DNA of 64,000 nucleotides from Streptomyces sp. ISL-98 (GCF_018614055.1 NZ_JAGGPB010000036.1:1-64000), one strand, 5' to 3'; positions 17,163-28,102 are shown, counted from the first letter of the stretch. A program made the numbers and translations. Notes: generated by a model not told the origin, from the sequence alone.

Positions 17163-19332
17163 ATGCCGGACGCACAGGAGCTTCGACCGCCGTCGCGAAA
17201 AGGCGTGGCCCACCTGGTCTGCGGACGCCGCAGCAAGTGGGTCGTGGTGGCTCTGTGGCTGTTGGTGATGATGCTGGCCTTCCCGCTGGCAGCGAAGCTC
17301 ACCGACGCCCAGGACAACGACGCCGCGTCGTGGCTGCCCGGCAAGGCCGAGTCCACCCAAGTCCTCGAGGAATCCGAGGAGTTCAGGCCCGAGGTCATCA
17401 CCGCGATCGTCGTGTACGCACGGGAGAGCGGCCTCACGGCGGCCGACCGCGCGCGCATCGCGGAGGACGTGGCAGCCATCAAGGAGCTGCGGGACCACGG
17501 GCTGCGCGGCGACGAGACCCGCGGCCCTGTCTTCGACCGGCCCGACGACCCGCGGGCCGCCCAGGTCTTCGTACCGATCACGATGGACGAGAAGGGCTGG
17601 GACCGGATCGCGCCCGCCGTCGACTCCATCCGCGCCGAAACCGGCACGGGTGACTCCGGGCTGGCTGTGCACATCACCGGGCCCGGCGGCACCGCGGCCG
17701 ACTTCTCCGAGGCCTTCGAGGGCATCGACTCGACGCTTCTGCTCTCGGCGCTCGGTGTGGTGATCGTGATGCTGCTGATCACCTACCGCAGTCCGTCGCT
17801 GCTGATCGTCCCGGTGATCTCGGTCATCGGCGCGCTGTCCGCCGCGCAGGCGCTGATCTACCTGCTGGCGGAGCATGCCGATCTGACGGTCAACGGGCAG
17901 AGCGCGGGCATCCTCACGGTCCTCGTCTTCGGCGCCGGTACGGACTACGCCCTGCTGCTGGTCGCCCGCTACCGCGAGGAGCTGCGCCGCCACGAGGACC
18001 GGCACGAGGCGATGGCCCTGGCGCTGCACCGCGCGGGCCCTGCGGTGCTGGCCAGTGGTGCGACCGTGGTGCTCGGCATGCTGATGCTGATCTTCGCGGA
18101 GATGAACTCCACCAGCGGGCTCGGACCCGTCGCCGCGATCGGCGTGGCGGTCGCCCTGCTGGCCATGCTGACGCTCTTCCCCGCCCTGCTGGTGATCTTC
18201 GGCCGCTGGGTCTTCTGGCCGGTGATCCCGCACCTCGGCTCGCCCGAGCCCACCGAGCGCGGCATCTGGGCGCGCTCCGGCCGGCGCATCGCCCGCCGCC
18301 CGCGCATGATCTGGGCCGCCACCACCCTCGTGCTCGCCGTTTTCGCCCTGGGGCTGACGCAGCTGCGCGCCGCGGGCGTCAGCAACGCCGACGCGTTCAC
18401 CGGCACACCCGATTCGATCACCGGTCAGGAGGTTCAGGCCAGATACTTCCCGGCGGGCAGCGGCGATCCGCTGGTGATCATCACCAATGCGGCGCAGGCC
18501 CGGCAGGTCGGCGAGACGGTCGCGCAGACCCGTGGCGTGCTGCCGCAGTGCCGAACCGCCGGGTACGAAGCCCGTGCACGAGGGCCGTGTGCTGATCGAA
18601 GCGACGATGACGGATCCCGCCGACAGTGCGGCGGCCAAGGACACGGTGGAGCGGACACGGGACGCCGTGCACGCCGTCCCGGACGCCGACGCCCAGGTGG
18701 GCGGCGGTACGGCCGCCCTGCTCGACGCGGAGGAGGCCACCACCCACGACAACATCCTGATCATTCCGCTGGTGCTGGCCGTGGTGATGCTGGTGCTGAT
18801 GGTGCTGCTGCGGGCGGTCATCGCCCCACTGCTGCTGATCGGGACCGTCGTGCTCTCGTTCGCCGCCGCCCTGGGCGTGAGCGCCCTCGCGTTCCGGTAC
18901 GTCTTCGACTACGCAGGCGAGTCGACGGACTTCCCGCTCTTCGTCTTCGTGTTCCTCGTGGCGCTGGGCATCGACTACAACATCTTCCTGTCCACCCGGA
19001 TCCGCGAGGAGGCCCGCTCCCAGGGCACCAGGGCGGGCGTGGTGACCGGCCTGGCGGCGACAGGCGCGGTCATCACCTCGGCCGGCCTGGTCCTCGCGGG
19101 CACGTTCGCGGCACTGGGCACACTGCCGATCGTCGCCTTCGCGGAGATCGGCTTCGCGGTCGCGCTGGGCGTGCTGCTGGACACCTTCGTCGTACGGTCC
19201 GTGCTGGTCACGGCCCTGTTCCTGGACGTCGGACCGAAGGTGTGGTGGCCGAGCCGGCTCGCCCGCGAGGACGCCCCGCCGGACACGGGCGGGCCGCCCT
19301 CACCGGAACGGGTGCGGGGCGGTGCCCCCTAG
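17163..19332 (+). pseudogene. MMPL-family membrane transporter, frameshifted
   Basis: The reading frame begins as an RND/MMPL transporter (first helix about 25-42, helices at about 200-360, GAGTDYALLLVARYREE motif) and runs to about 18545. It then changes frame: homology resumes at 18547 (SAEPPGTKPVHEGR) and runs through the second six-helix bundle (ALGIDYNIFLSTRIREE motif) to TAG at 19330-19332. The two parts together give about 722 residues, the normal family length. One inserted or two missing bases near 18546 explain it. Unshifted, translation continues as junk to 19736. It could be a real pseudogene or a sequencing error in a GC-rich run. Substrates of the family are lipids or drugs. Confidence 0.8.
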
Positions 19333-19530
19333 GGGGTGTCCGGTCGATCTCCGTGGGTGAAGGAGCGGGGCTTGGTGCGTGCAGCTGCAAGGCGGAGAAG
19401 GGAGGCGACGCGATGGGGGTCCCCCCTGTTCGAGCGCAGTCGAGAACTTGGGGGAGTCGCCGACCGACGACAACGCCGCAAATGTGCGTGCCAAGCCCCG
19501 CGACGCCACGGAGATCGACCGGACACCCCC
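19332..19530. mobile_element. MITE-like element with 25-bp terminal inverted repeats
   Basis: The ends 19332-19356 and 19506-19530 are perfect inverted repeats of 25 bp, beginning GGGGGTGTCCGG. TA dinucleotides flank both sides (19330-19331 and 19531-19532), as expected for a TA target duplication of the IS630/Tc or related groups. The 199-bp body encodes no transposase and has a G-run/C-run internal palindrome. Both neighbouring genes end exactly in the flanking TA plus G, so their TAG stops are formed at the junctions. Confidence 0.8.
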
Positions 19531-20978
19531 TAGGCCGTACGGCGCAGCAGCGCGAGGTACATCGCGTCCGTACCGTGCATGTGCGGCCACAGCTGTACGT
19601 CGGGTCCGTCGCCCAGCGCCGGAACGCCCGGCATCAGCGGCCTCGCGTCGATCCACTCCACCTCGACCGGCCGGTGCCCGCCGCGGCCCTTCAGCACGTC
19701 ATCCACGACAATTCGCGTCTCGGCGAGGTGCGGTGAGCACGTCGCGTACCCCACCACACCGCCCACGCGCACCGCGTTCAGCGCCTCGCGCAGCAGCCCG
19801 CGCTGGAGCGGGGCGAAGCTCTCCAGGTCCTCCGGGCGGCGACGCCAGCGCGCCTCGGGACGGCGGCGCAGCGCGCCGAGCCCCGAGCACGGGACGTCCA
19901 TCAGGACGCGGTCGAAGGTGCCGGGGCGCCACGGCGGGTTCAGGCCGTCGGCGGCGATGACCTGGTACGGGCCGGGGTTGCCCGCGAGTGCGCGCTCGAC
20001 GAGGCGGGCGCGGTGCGGCTGCTTCTCAGAGGCCAGCAGCGCGGCGCCGCGCCGGGCGGCCAGTGCGCCGAGCATGGCCGCCTTGCCGCCGGGACCCGCG
20101 CAGCCGTCCAGCCAGCGCTCGTCCGGGCCTTCGAGCGGCGCGTTGGCGAGGGCGACGGCGACGAGCTGGCTGCCCTCGTCCTGGACGCCGGCCCGGCCGT
20201 CCTGCACGGCCTCGATGGCTCCGGGCTCGCCGCCCTCGGCCAGCCGCACGGCGTACGGCGACCAGCGGCCGGGCAGCCCGGAGTCCTCGCCCAGTACGTC
20301 CAGCAGTTCGTCGGGCGTGGAGCGGCCGGGGCGGGCGACAAGTGTCACCTCGGGCCGCTCGTTGTCGGCTTCGAGGAGGTCCTCGATGCCGGCCCGCCCG
20401 CCGCCCAGCGCGTCCCACAGGGCGGTGACGATCCAGCGCGGGTGGGAGTGGACGACGGAGAGGTGGGCCTCGGCGTCGTCGTCGTACGGCGGCGCGACCT
20501 GCTTCACCCAGGCGTCGAGATCCTGCGCGGCGATCTTGCGCAGCACGGCGTTGACGAACTTGGCCCGCCCTTCGCCGAGCACCACACGCGCCAGCTCCAC
20601 GCTCGACGAGACGGCGGCGTGCGTGGGGATGCGGGTGCCGAGCAACTGGTGCGCGCCGAGCGCCAGTACGTCGAGGACCGGCGGGTCCACCTCGCGCAGC
20701 GGCCGGTCGATGCACGCCGCGATGACCGCGTCGTACGTGCCCTGGCGGCGCAGCGTCCCGTACACCAGCTCGGTGGCGAGCGCCGCGTCGCGCGCGTCGA
20801 AGTCGCCCTTGGCGCGGGCCTTCTTGAGCAGCGGCGGCAGGACGAGGTTCGCGTACGCGTCGCGCTCGTCGACGGCGCGCAGCGCCTCGAAGGCGAGGAA
20901 GCGGACCGGGTCCTTCTGGGGACGCCGGTGCGGCTTCGCGGGGCGCTTGGCGGGTCGGCTACGAGGCTGGTCGTTCAC
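19530..20978 (-). CDS. rsmB: 16S rRNA (cytosine-967-C5)-methyltransferase
   Basis: A 482-aa Sun/Fmu-type enzyme that methylates C967 of 16S rRNA using SAM. An N-terminal NusB-like RNA-binding domain (about 25-160) precedes the Rossmann domain. SAM motif I is LDGCAGPGGKA, and the two Cys motifs DVPCSGLG and YATCSP carry the release and nucleophile cysteines. The GTG start at 20978 gives MNDQPRSRP. It is 37 bp downstream of fmt, the usual fmt-rsmB pairing. Its TAG stop overlaps the target-site TA of a MITE-like element, so the natural C-terminus may have been changed by a residue or two. Confidence 0.93.
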   Translation of the reverse strand: MNDQPRSRPAKRPAKPHRRPQKDPVRFLAFEALRAVDERDAYANLVLPPLLKKARAKGDFDARDAALATELVYGTLRRQGTYDAVIAACIDRPLREVDPPVLDVLALGAHQLLGTRIPTHAAVSSSVELARVVLGEGRAKFVNAVLRKIAAQDLDAWVKQVAPPYDDDAEAHLSVVHSHPRWIVTALWDALGGGRAGIEDLLEADNERPEVTLVARPGRSTPDELLDVLGEDSGLPGRWSPYAVRLAEGGEPGAIEAVQDGRAGVQDEGSQLVAVALANAPLEGPDERWLDGCAGPGGKAAMLGALAARRGAALLASEKQPHRARLVERALAGNPGPYQVIAADGLNPPWRPGTFDRVLMDVPCSGLGALRRRPEARWRRRPEDLESFAPLQRGLLREALNAVRVGGVVGYATCSPHLAETRIVVDDVLKGRGGHRPVEVEWIDARPLMPGVPALGDGPDVQLWPHMHGTDAMYLALLRRTA

Positions 20979-21015
20979 GTAAAAGGTGCTCCGCTTGAGA
21001 GGGGGACGAACCCTC

Positions 21016-21960
21016 TCAGCGTACGTCCGCCACGCCGAGGTGTTCTCCCGGGGCGATCCGCACACCGCGCGCCCAGTCGGCGGCGAGCATCGGCTTCTTG
21101 CCCTGCGGCTGGACCCAGAGCAGCTCGACGGCGTGCGATCCGGTTCCGGCATACACATTCTTCTTGGCAGCGGACAGCTCGCCGGGGCCCAGGTCCGCGC
21201 GGTCGGGCAACGGCTTCACGGCGACCAGCTTGAGCCGCTCGCCGCGGAACAGCGTCCACGCCCCCGGCGCGGGCGTGCAGCCGCGCACCACCCGGTCGAC
21301 GCGCAGCGCGGGCGCCGTCCAGTCCACCTGGGCGTCCTCGACGGTGAGCTTGGGCGCGAGCGAGATGCCTTCCGCGGGCTGCGGCACGGCGTGCAGAGCG
21401 CCGTCCTCGATACCGTCCATGGTGGCGGCGAGCAGCCCGGAACCGGCGAAGGCGAGCCGGGTGAGCAGGTCGCCGCTGGTGTCGGTGGGCCGTACCTGCT
21501 CGGTGAGTACGCCGAACACGGGCCCGGAGTCCAGCCCCTCCTCGATCAGGAACGTCGAAGCGCCCGTGACCTCGTCGCCCGCGAGGATCGCGTGCTGGAC
21601 GGGGGCCGCGCCGCGCCATGCGGGCAGCAGGGAGAAGTGGAGATTGACCCAGCCCCTGGGCGGGATGTCGAGGGCGACCTTGGGCAGCAGCGCGCCGTAC
21701 GCGACGACGGGGCAGCAGTCGGGCGCGATCTCGCGCAGCCGCGCGAGGAAGTCCGCGTCACGCGGGCTGAACGGCTTGAGCACCTCGATGCCGGCCTCCG
21801 CCGCCCGCTCGGCGACGGGGCTGGCGACCAGCCTTCGGCCGCGTCCCGCGGGGGCGTCGGGCCGGGTGACGACGGCGGCAACTTCGTGCCGGTCGGAGGC
21901 GATCAGGGCGTCCAGGGCGGGTACGGCGACCTCGGGGGTGCCTGCGAAGACAAGCTTCAT
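21016..21960 (-). CDS. fmt: methionyl-tRNA formyltransferase
   Basis: A 314-aa enzyme that formylates Met-tRNA(fMet) with 10-formyl-THF for translation initiation. It has the typical MKLVFAGTPEVAVPAL start, the NLHFSLLP formyl-transfer motif with catalytic Asn and His, and the LIEEGLDSGP segment, followed by the C-terminal OB-like domain. It is the first gene of the fmt-rsmB unit. The upstream 261 bp separate it from a divergent small gene. Confidence 0.95.
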   Translation of the reverse strand: MKLVFAGTPEVAVPALDALIASDRHEVAAVVTRPDAPAGRGRRLVASPVAERAAEAGIEVLKPFSPRDADFLARLREIAPDCCPVVAYGALLPKVALDIPPRGWVNLHFSLLPAWRGAAPVQHAILAGDEVTGASTFLIEEGLDSGPVFGVLTEQVRPTDTSGDLLTRLAFAGSGLLAATMDGIEDGALHAVPQPAEGISLAPKLTVEDAQVDWTAPALRVDRVVRGCTPAPGAWTLFRGERLKLVAVKPLPDRADLGPGELSAAKKNVYAGTGSHAVELLWVQPQGKKPMLAADWARGVRIAPGEHLGVADVR

Positions 21961-22221
21961 CGGTGGCGCGGGCCTCTCGGGCGGGAAGGTATCGGCAGCG
22001 TACGGACGATGGCGGAATCGGCAGGCGCACCAGTCTATGGGCCGGGCCGACAGGGGGCGTACGCGCATCCGTGCGCCCCGCGCACAGACGGGTACGCCCC
22101 ATCAGCGTGACCCCGGCGCCCGGTGGCGCGTTGTCAAGAGAGATTGACCGAACGGCCCGACAGCGGCCCCGACCTTCCTTCCCTCCCTCCCTTCTTCTAC
22201 GCCGGTTCGAGAGGCTTGTTC

Positions 22222-22770
22222 ATGGCCGACCACGCCACCCACGACGCCCAAGCACGGGCCAGCCTGCATCTGTTGGTACGGGACATCGAGCGGGTCCGGC
22301 GGCAGGTGGACGCACTGCGCACCCTCACCGCCCAGCTCGGCAACGTCTACCGCCCGCGTCGTTCCGGCCCGTCCACGGGCTTCGTCGTCTACGGCAGGGC
22401 GCCCGCCCCGACCGTCCGCCTCGCGCAGGAACTGCGGGACAGCGTCGAGACGCTGGTGACGGCCGCCGTGGACTTCGACCGTTCGCTCGGTTTCTCCTGG
22501 GACGCGGTGGGCTCGGCCCTCGGGGTCACGAAGCAGGCGGTGCACCGGCGTTACGGCGCCCGGCGGGCGGCGGCGCAGACCGGTGCCTCCACCGAGGGCG
22601 AGCTCGCCGTCGAAACGCCGGCCGCGACCACGACGCGCACACTGCCGGCCCCGCCGGTCCTGCCCGCGGTGCCCGCAGCCCGCTCGATGCCACCGCAGCC
22701 GACACCGGCCGGCCACGCCCTGCGCGAGGAGGCCCGTCCCAACGCCTTCCCGGGCCCCCGCAACGGCTGA
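22222..22770 (+). CDS. small HTH-like protein of unknown function
   Basis: A 182-aa protein with a helical N-terminus, a helix-turn-helix-like stretch at about 92-112 (FSWDAVGSALGVTKQAVHRR) and a disordered Ala/Pro/Thr tail from about 115. This layout recurs in small Streptomyces proteins that I believe bind DNA, but I cannot name a function. I placed the start at ATG 22222, preceded by GAGG; the longer frame from 22123 includes a poorly coding stretch. A GC hairpin follows the stop. Confidence 0.7.
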   Translation: MADHATHDAQARASLHLLVRDIERVRRQVDALRTLTAQLGNVYRPRRSGPSTGFVVYGRAPAPTVRLAQELRDSVETLVTAAVDFDRSLGFSWDAVGSALGVTKQAVHRRYGARRAAAQTGASTEGELAVETPAATTTRTLPAPPVLPAVPAARSMPPQPTPAGHALREEARPNAFPGPRNG

Positions 22771-22786
22771 CGTTCCCTACCCCCGT

Positions 22787-22834
22787 CGGCCGCCCCGCGA
22801 GTACGCCGACACGGCGCGTACGCCGGGGCGGCCG
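22787..22834. terminator. GC-rich hairpin, probable terminator
   Basis: CGGCCGCCCC pairs with GGGGCGGCCG, and the GTACGCC/GGCGTAC-like inner parts extend the stem with a small asymmetry. It starts 17 bp after the stop of the small HTH-like gene. Confidence 0.65.
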
Positions 22835-23022
22835 AAGTGTGCGGCGTGCGCCGGGGGCGCGACCAACCGCTGTCGACGACCGTGCCGACCGTGCCCCTGG
22901 AGGCCGTGGCCCCGTAGGCGATACGCCGGTGGGCCACTGGCCGCAGGCCTTGGGCCGCAGCCCGTGGGGCCACCTTCCCGTCACCCCACCTCAGCCGCGA
23001 GCGGCGCCATGGGGGCTGGGAA

Positions 23023-23080
23023 CTTGCCCCCCGCGGCGGAGCCGCACATGTCACAGCCAAGAAGGGGCGGGCAGGGGGAC
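23023..23080 (+). repeat. dispersed repeat family 2, copy 2
   Basis: CTTGCCCCCC, GCGGCGGAGCCGCA, ATGTCACAGCC and GAAGGGGCGGG occur in the same order and orientation as at 182-234. It is intergenic. Confidence 0.65.
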
Positions 23081-23191
23081 AGCGCCGCGCCGCAGGCAAC
23101 CCAGATTGACGCTCCCCTCCGCACCAGCCGGGCCGCCCCTACCCAGGCGCCCGTACGGCGGGGCCACACTCACGCGGGCGAGGCCGCCCAC

Positions 23192-25336
23192 TCACCCAAT
23201 GTCGAGCGGATCGATCCTGATCCGAACAGGATCCCCGCCCCCGCGAACCAACCGCGCCACCTGCGCAGACTTCAGCGCCGCAGCCAGCGCCGCACCGCTG
23301 CCCGGCGGCACCCTGAGCAGTGCGCGCTCCCACACCTCGCCCACCGGAGGATCCCCGGGCCTGCGCGGTCTGCCCGGTTCCGCCACGGGCAGCGGCACCG
23401 GCCCCAGCACCTCGGCGTCCCCCGGCAGCTCGGCAGCAGCCAGAAACGCGGCGACCGCCTCGGGGTGCCCACTCACCGCGGCCATCCGGGACACCGGCGG
23501 AAAGCCCAGCTCCGCACGCTCCGCGAGCTCGCGCTGCGCATGCCCCACCGGGTCCCACCGCACCAGCGCCTGCACCGGCCGCAGCGTCGGCTCGGCCACC
23601 ACGACCACCGTGCCGCCCTCGCCCTGCGCCCTGACCAGCGCCGCAGCGCTGATCCAGCGCCGCAGTGCCTCCTCCCCGGCCCGCAGATCCGGCCGCCCGA
23701 GCATCGCCCAGCCGTCCAGCAGCAGCGCAGCGGCGTATCCGCCCTCGGCCACCGGCTCCGCCCCCGGCGTACTCACGACGAGCGAGGGCGCACCCGGCAC
23801 CGAATCCAGCACATGATCACGCCCCGACGTACGCACCGGCACCGCCGGAAACGCCCGCCCCAGCTCCTCCGCCGTGCGCTTCGCACCGACCACCTGGGCC
23901 CGCAGCCGCACGCTCCCGCACTCGCCGCAGCGCCACCCGGCCGCGTCCCGGCCGCACCAACCGCAGTGGAGTTCCTGCTGGTCGGCCGCTTCGAGCGGCC
24001 CGGCGCAGTGCCGGCACCTGGCGGGCGTACGACACCGCTCGCAGGCGAGGCTCGGTACGTACCCACGCCGCGGCACCTGCACGAGCACCGGACCGGTCTT
24101 GAGCCCGTCCCGCACGGTCTGCCAGGCCAGGCTGGGCAGCCGCGCAGCCCGCGCCGCACCGTCCCGCGCCAGCTCCGCGTCGCCGACGGTACGTATCAGC
24201 GGGGCCGCGGCCCGCACCTGCTCGCGCCCGGCGCGCAGCGGCGCCGCCCACGTCCCCTCGACGAGCTGAGCCGCCTCCACCGTGCAACTGACGGCCCCCA
24301 GCAGAAACGCGCACTTACTGTGCTGCGCCCGCAGCTCCAGCACCTCCCGCACATGCGGAAACGGCGCGTTGTCGTCGCTGTGGCTCGAATCCCCGTCGTC
24401 CCACACCACGACGAGCCCCAGGTCCGCCACGGGAGCGAACATCGCGGCCCGCGTCCCGACAACCGCCCGCACCGACCCGCGCCGGACGGCCAGCCACTGC
24501 CGGTATCTCTTCTGCGGCCCGGCATCGGCGGTCAGCAGAACATGCTGCCCCTTCCCCACCAGCGCGGTGAGCGCAGCATCCACCCGCGCCGCACTGCGCC
24601 CGTCCGGCAGGACGACCAGCGCACCCCGCCCCGAAGCGAGTGTCGCCACCACCGCACGGGCCAGCTCGTCCGGCCAGTGCGGCCCCGGCAAAGCGGTCCA
24701 CACGGCCCGCGGCGCCCCGCCGCCCGCCAACTCCCGCAAAAAGGCGGGCCCTTGGGCATACCGCTCCCACGTCCCCGCCTCCGGCACACCGGGCGGCGGC
24801 AACGGCTCCGGCGACGGCTTCGCCTCAGCGGGCCCGTTCCTCGGCGGGATCGCCAGCTGCAGTACGTCGGCGAGGCTCCCCGCGTAACGGTCGGCGATCG
24901 CCCGCGACAGCTCCAGCAGCTCCGGGCTGAGCACCGGCTCCGGTGACACCACATAGGCGAGCGCCGCGAGAGGCCCGGCGTAGTCCGACTCGGCCCGCCG
25001 CTCTATGAGAAAGCCGTCGATCATCCCGCCGCCCTCACGACGCCCCTCACGCACGTTGTGCGCTCCGGCACCGAACCGCACCCGCACCCGCACCCCGGGC
25101 TGCGCGACGGCGTCCAGCTCCTCCGTCACGGCATAGTCGAAGTACTTGTCGAGGTGCAGCACCCCCTTGTCGACCATGACCCGCGCGACGGGCAACTCCT
25201 TCGCCAGCGGCGCCCCCCGCCACGTCCGCGGCTTGGCCTTCGGAACCTTCGCCTGCCGCACGGTCTCCCGAATGAGCGCAAGCTGCTCCGGCACCCCTGC
25301 CCGGGGCTCTTCGGACCGCTCGTTCTCCCTGCTCAC
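23192..25336 (-). CDS. priA: primosomal protein N' (actinobacterial PriA, helicase-degenerate)
   Basis: A 714-aa PriA-family replication-restart protein. The N-terminal DNA-binding domain (about 50-150, VDKGVLHLDKYFDYAV) and the zinc region with CERC, CRHC, CGWC and CGEC pairs are intact. No GxTGSGKT Walker A is visible where the helicase P loop should be; ATLASGRGALVVLP stands there instead. Loss of helicase motifs is known for actinobacterial PriA, so a structural loading role is likely. GTG 25336 is preferred because the upstream GTG at 25390 lies inside the metK terminator hairpin. It converges with the small HTH-like gene. Confidence 0.88.
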   Translation of the reverse strand: MSRENERSEEPRAGVPEQLALIRETVRQAKVPKAKPRTWRGAPLAKELPVARVMVDKGVLHLDKYFDYAVTEELDAVAQPGVRVRVRFGAGAHNVREGRREGGGMIDGFLIERRAESDYAGPLAALAYVVSPEPVLSPELLELSRAIADRYAGSLADVLQLAIPPRNGPAEAKPSPEPLPPPGVPEAGTWERYAQGPAFLRELAGGGAPRAVWTALPGPHWPDELARAVVATLASGRGALVVLPDGRSAARVDAALTALVGKGQHVLLTADAGPQKRYRQWLAVRRGSVRAVVGTRAAMFAPVADLGLVVVWDDGDSSHSDDNAPFPHVREVLELRAQHSKCAFLLGAVSCTVEAAQLVEGTWAAPLRAGREQVRAAAPLIRTVGDAELARDGAARAARLPSLAWQTVRDGLKTGPVLVQVPRRGYVPSLACERCRTPARCRHCAGPLEAADQQELHCGWCGRDAAGWRCGECGSVRLRAQVVGAKRTAEELGRAFPAVPVRTSGRDHVLDSVPGAPSLVVSTPGAEPVAEGGYAAALLLDGWAMLGRPDLRAGEEALRRWISAAALVRAQGEGGTVVVVAEPTLRPVQALVRWDPVGHAQRELAERAELGFPPVSRMAAVSGHPEAVAAFLAAAELPGDAEVLGPVPLPVAEPGRPRRPGDPPVGEVWERALLRVPPGSGAALAAALKSAQVARLVRGGGDPVRIRIDPLDIG

Positions 25337-25389
25337 AACCAAATTCCTACCAGACACCACTGACAGCCCGAACGCACAGCCAGGGCGCA

Positions 25390-25424
25390 CGACGGCCCCG
25401 GACCATCCCGGTCCGGGGCCGTCG
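25390..25424 (-). terminator. strong hairpin terminator of metK
   Basis: A 14-bp perfect stem (CGACGGCCCCGGAC with GTCCGGGGCCGTCG) closes a 7-nt loop. It lies 17 bp beyond the metK stop on the minus strand and 54 bp before the priA start, so priA probably has its own promoter or depends on readthrough. Confidence 0.88.
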
Positions 25425-25441
25425 CTGCCGAGCAGTGCGGG

Positions 25442-26650
<1,209 letters not shown>

Positions 26651-26890
26651 ATCGCTCCCTGGGGTTGCAGCGGCTGCTGGCTGATCATTGATGGAAAGAG
26701 CCGGGAGCTGCGCCCGGCGTCGTTCCGGCATCAGTTTATCGGTCGCATCCGGTCGGCGGACCACGTGTCTCGCTTCGTGGGAGCCCTGTGACCAGCGGCA
26801 CTGCATTGTGCAGCACCTCCAACACCGGCCGCCAGAGGGCACAACGCCGGAATTTCCCCGGTTTGGGGCGACCCGTGAAGCGGCCAAGAA

Positions 26891-28102
26891 TTAACCCAGT
26901 CGACGTGTCACAAGGTCCCAGACCGTGTCGGCGAGGGCTTCCTTGGGGCCGTACGGAACCGGGGTCTCGTCCCCGTCGGCGGCGAGCACCACGGCTTCGT
27001 TCTCCTCGGAGCCGAATGTCTTGCGCTCCCCCACCTCATTGACGACCAGCAGGTCACAGCCCTTGCGCCGGAGCTTGTCCCGGCCGTTGGCGAGGACGTT
27101 GTCGGTCTCGGCGGCGAAGCCGACGACCACCTGGCCGGGCCTGCTCCGCTCTGCCGAGATCTCCGCGAGGATGTCGGGATTACGGACCAGCTCGACGGCG
27201 GCGGGCTCCTGGCCGTCCTTCTTCTTGATCTTTCCCGAGGCGTATGCCGCCGGGCGGAAGTCGGCGACGGCCGCCGCCATCACCACCGCGTCGGCGTCGG
27301 CGGCCGCCTTGAGCACGGCTTCGCGCAGCTGCACCGCGGTCCCGACGCGGACGACGTCGGCGCCGGCCGGGTCCGGCAGGCCGGTGTTGGCCTCGATGAG
27401 CGTGACCCGGGCGCCGCGCGCGACGGCGGTGCGGGCCAGGGCGTAGCCCTGCTTGCCGGAGGAACGGTTGCCCAGGTAGCGCACGGGGTCGAGCGGTTCG
27501 CGCGTACCGCCCGCGCTGATCACGACATGGCGGCCCGCGAGGTCCGGCTCGCTCACACCGCGCGCGAGGACCCGGCGGCAGAGCTCGAAGATCTCGTCCG
27601 GGTCGGGCAGCCGCCCCTTGCCCGTGTCGACACCGGTCAGCCGGCCCACCGCGGGCTCGACGACGACCGCCCCGCGGCGGCGCAACGTCGCGACGTTCTC
27701 CTGGGTGGCCGGGTGCTCCCACATCTCGGTGTGCATGGCGGGCGCGAAGACCACCGGACAGCGGGCGGTGAGGAGCGTGTTGGTGAGGAGGTCGTCGGCG
27801 AGGCCGTGAGCCGCCTTGGCCAGCATGTCGGCGGTGGCGGGGGCGACGACGACCAGGTCGGCGTGCTGGCCGATGCGTACGTGCGGGACCTCGTGGACGT
27901 CGGACCAGACCTCGGTCGAGACGGGGTTGCCGGAGAGCGCCGACCAGGTGGCCTCGCCGACGAAGTGCAGGGCCGCGTCGGTCGGCACGACCCGTACGTC
28001 GTGACCGGACTCGGTCAGCCGTCGCAGCAGCTCGCACGCCTTGTACGCGGCGATGCCCCCGCTGACCCCCAGCACGACCTTCGGCTTGCGTGCCTTGTCC
28101 AC
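26891..28102 (-). CDS. coaBC: bifunctional phosphopantothenoylcysteine synthetase/decarboxylase
   Basis: A 403-aa two-domain enzyme of coenzyme A synthesis. The N-terminal CoaC flavoprotein domain (about 1-180) has VLGVSGGIAAYKACE, the catalytic His in EVPHVRIGQHAD and the PAMHTEMW substrate clamp. The C-terminal CoaB domain (about 190-403) has SAGGTREPLDPVRYLGNRSS and MAAAVADF, then the KIKKK strap. The GTG start is close to a GGGGAGACGC site. It is downstream of rpoZ, separated by a strong terminator, so it may have a separate promoter. Confidence 0.95.
   Translation of the reverse strand: MDKARKPKVVLGVSGGIAAYKACELLRRLTESGHDVRVVPTDAALHFVGEATWSALSGNPVSTEVWSDVHEVPHVRIGQHADLVVVAPATADMLAKAAHGLADDLLTNTLLTARCPVVFAPAMHTEMWEHPATQENVATLRRRGAVVVEPAVGRLTGVDTGKGRLPDPDEIFELCRRVLARGVSEPDLAGRHVVISAGGTREPLDPVRYLGNRSSGKQGYALARTAVARGARVTLIEANTGLPDPAGADVVRVGTAVQLREAVLKAAADADAVVMAAAVADFRPAAYASGKIKKKDGQEPAAVELVRNPDILAEISAERSRPGQVVVGFAAETDNVLANGRDKLRRKGCDLLVVNEVGERKTFGSEENEAVVLAADGDETPVPYGPKEALADTVWDLVTRRLG

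Larger units (their letters stand above)
22771..23191. other. 421-bp intergenic region with hairpin and repeat
   Basis: No gene was seen between the small HTH-like gene and the convergent priA gene. It contains a large hairpin (22787-22834), short palindromes around 22930-22985 and the second copy of dispersed repeat family 2 (about 23023-23080). Confidence 0.6.

Noticed and set aside
18549..19736. C-terminal half of the 857-codon frame beginning at 17163
   Set aside because: After about 18546 the frame gives Arg/Gly-rich nonsense and crosses the mobile element, while a neighbouring frame carries clear transporter homology.
25337..25390. Upstream GTG 25390 as priA start
   Set aside because: It lies inside the metK terminator stem and has no ribosome site.
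26651..26890. SAM riboswitch in the metK leader
   Set aside because: I looked for the conserved cores of SAM-I and SAM-IV riboswitches and did not see them. A covariance search would settle it.
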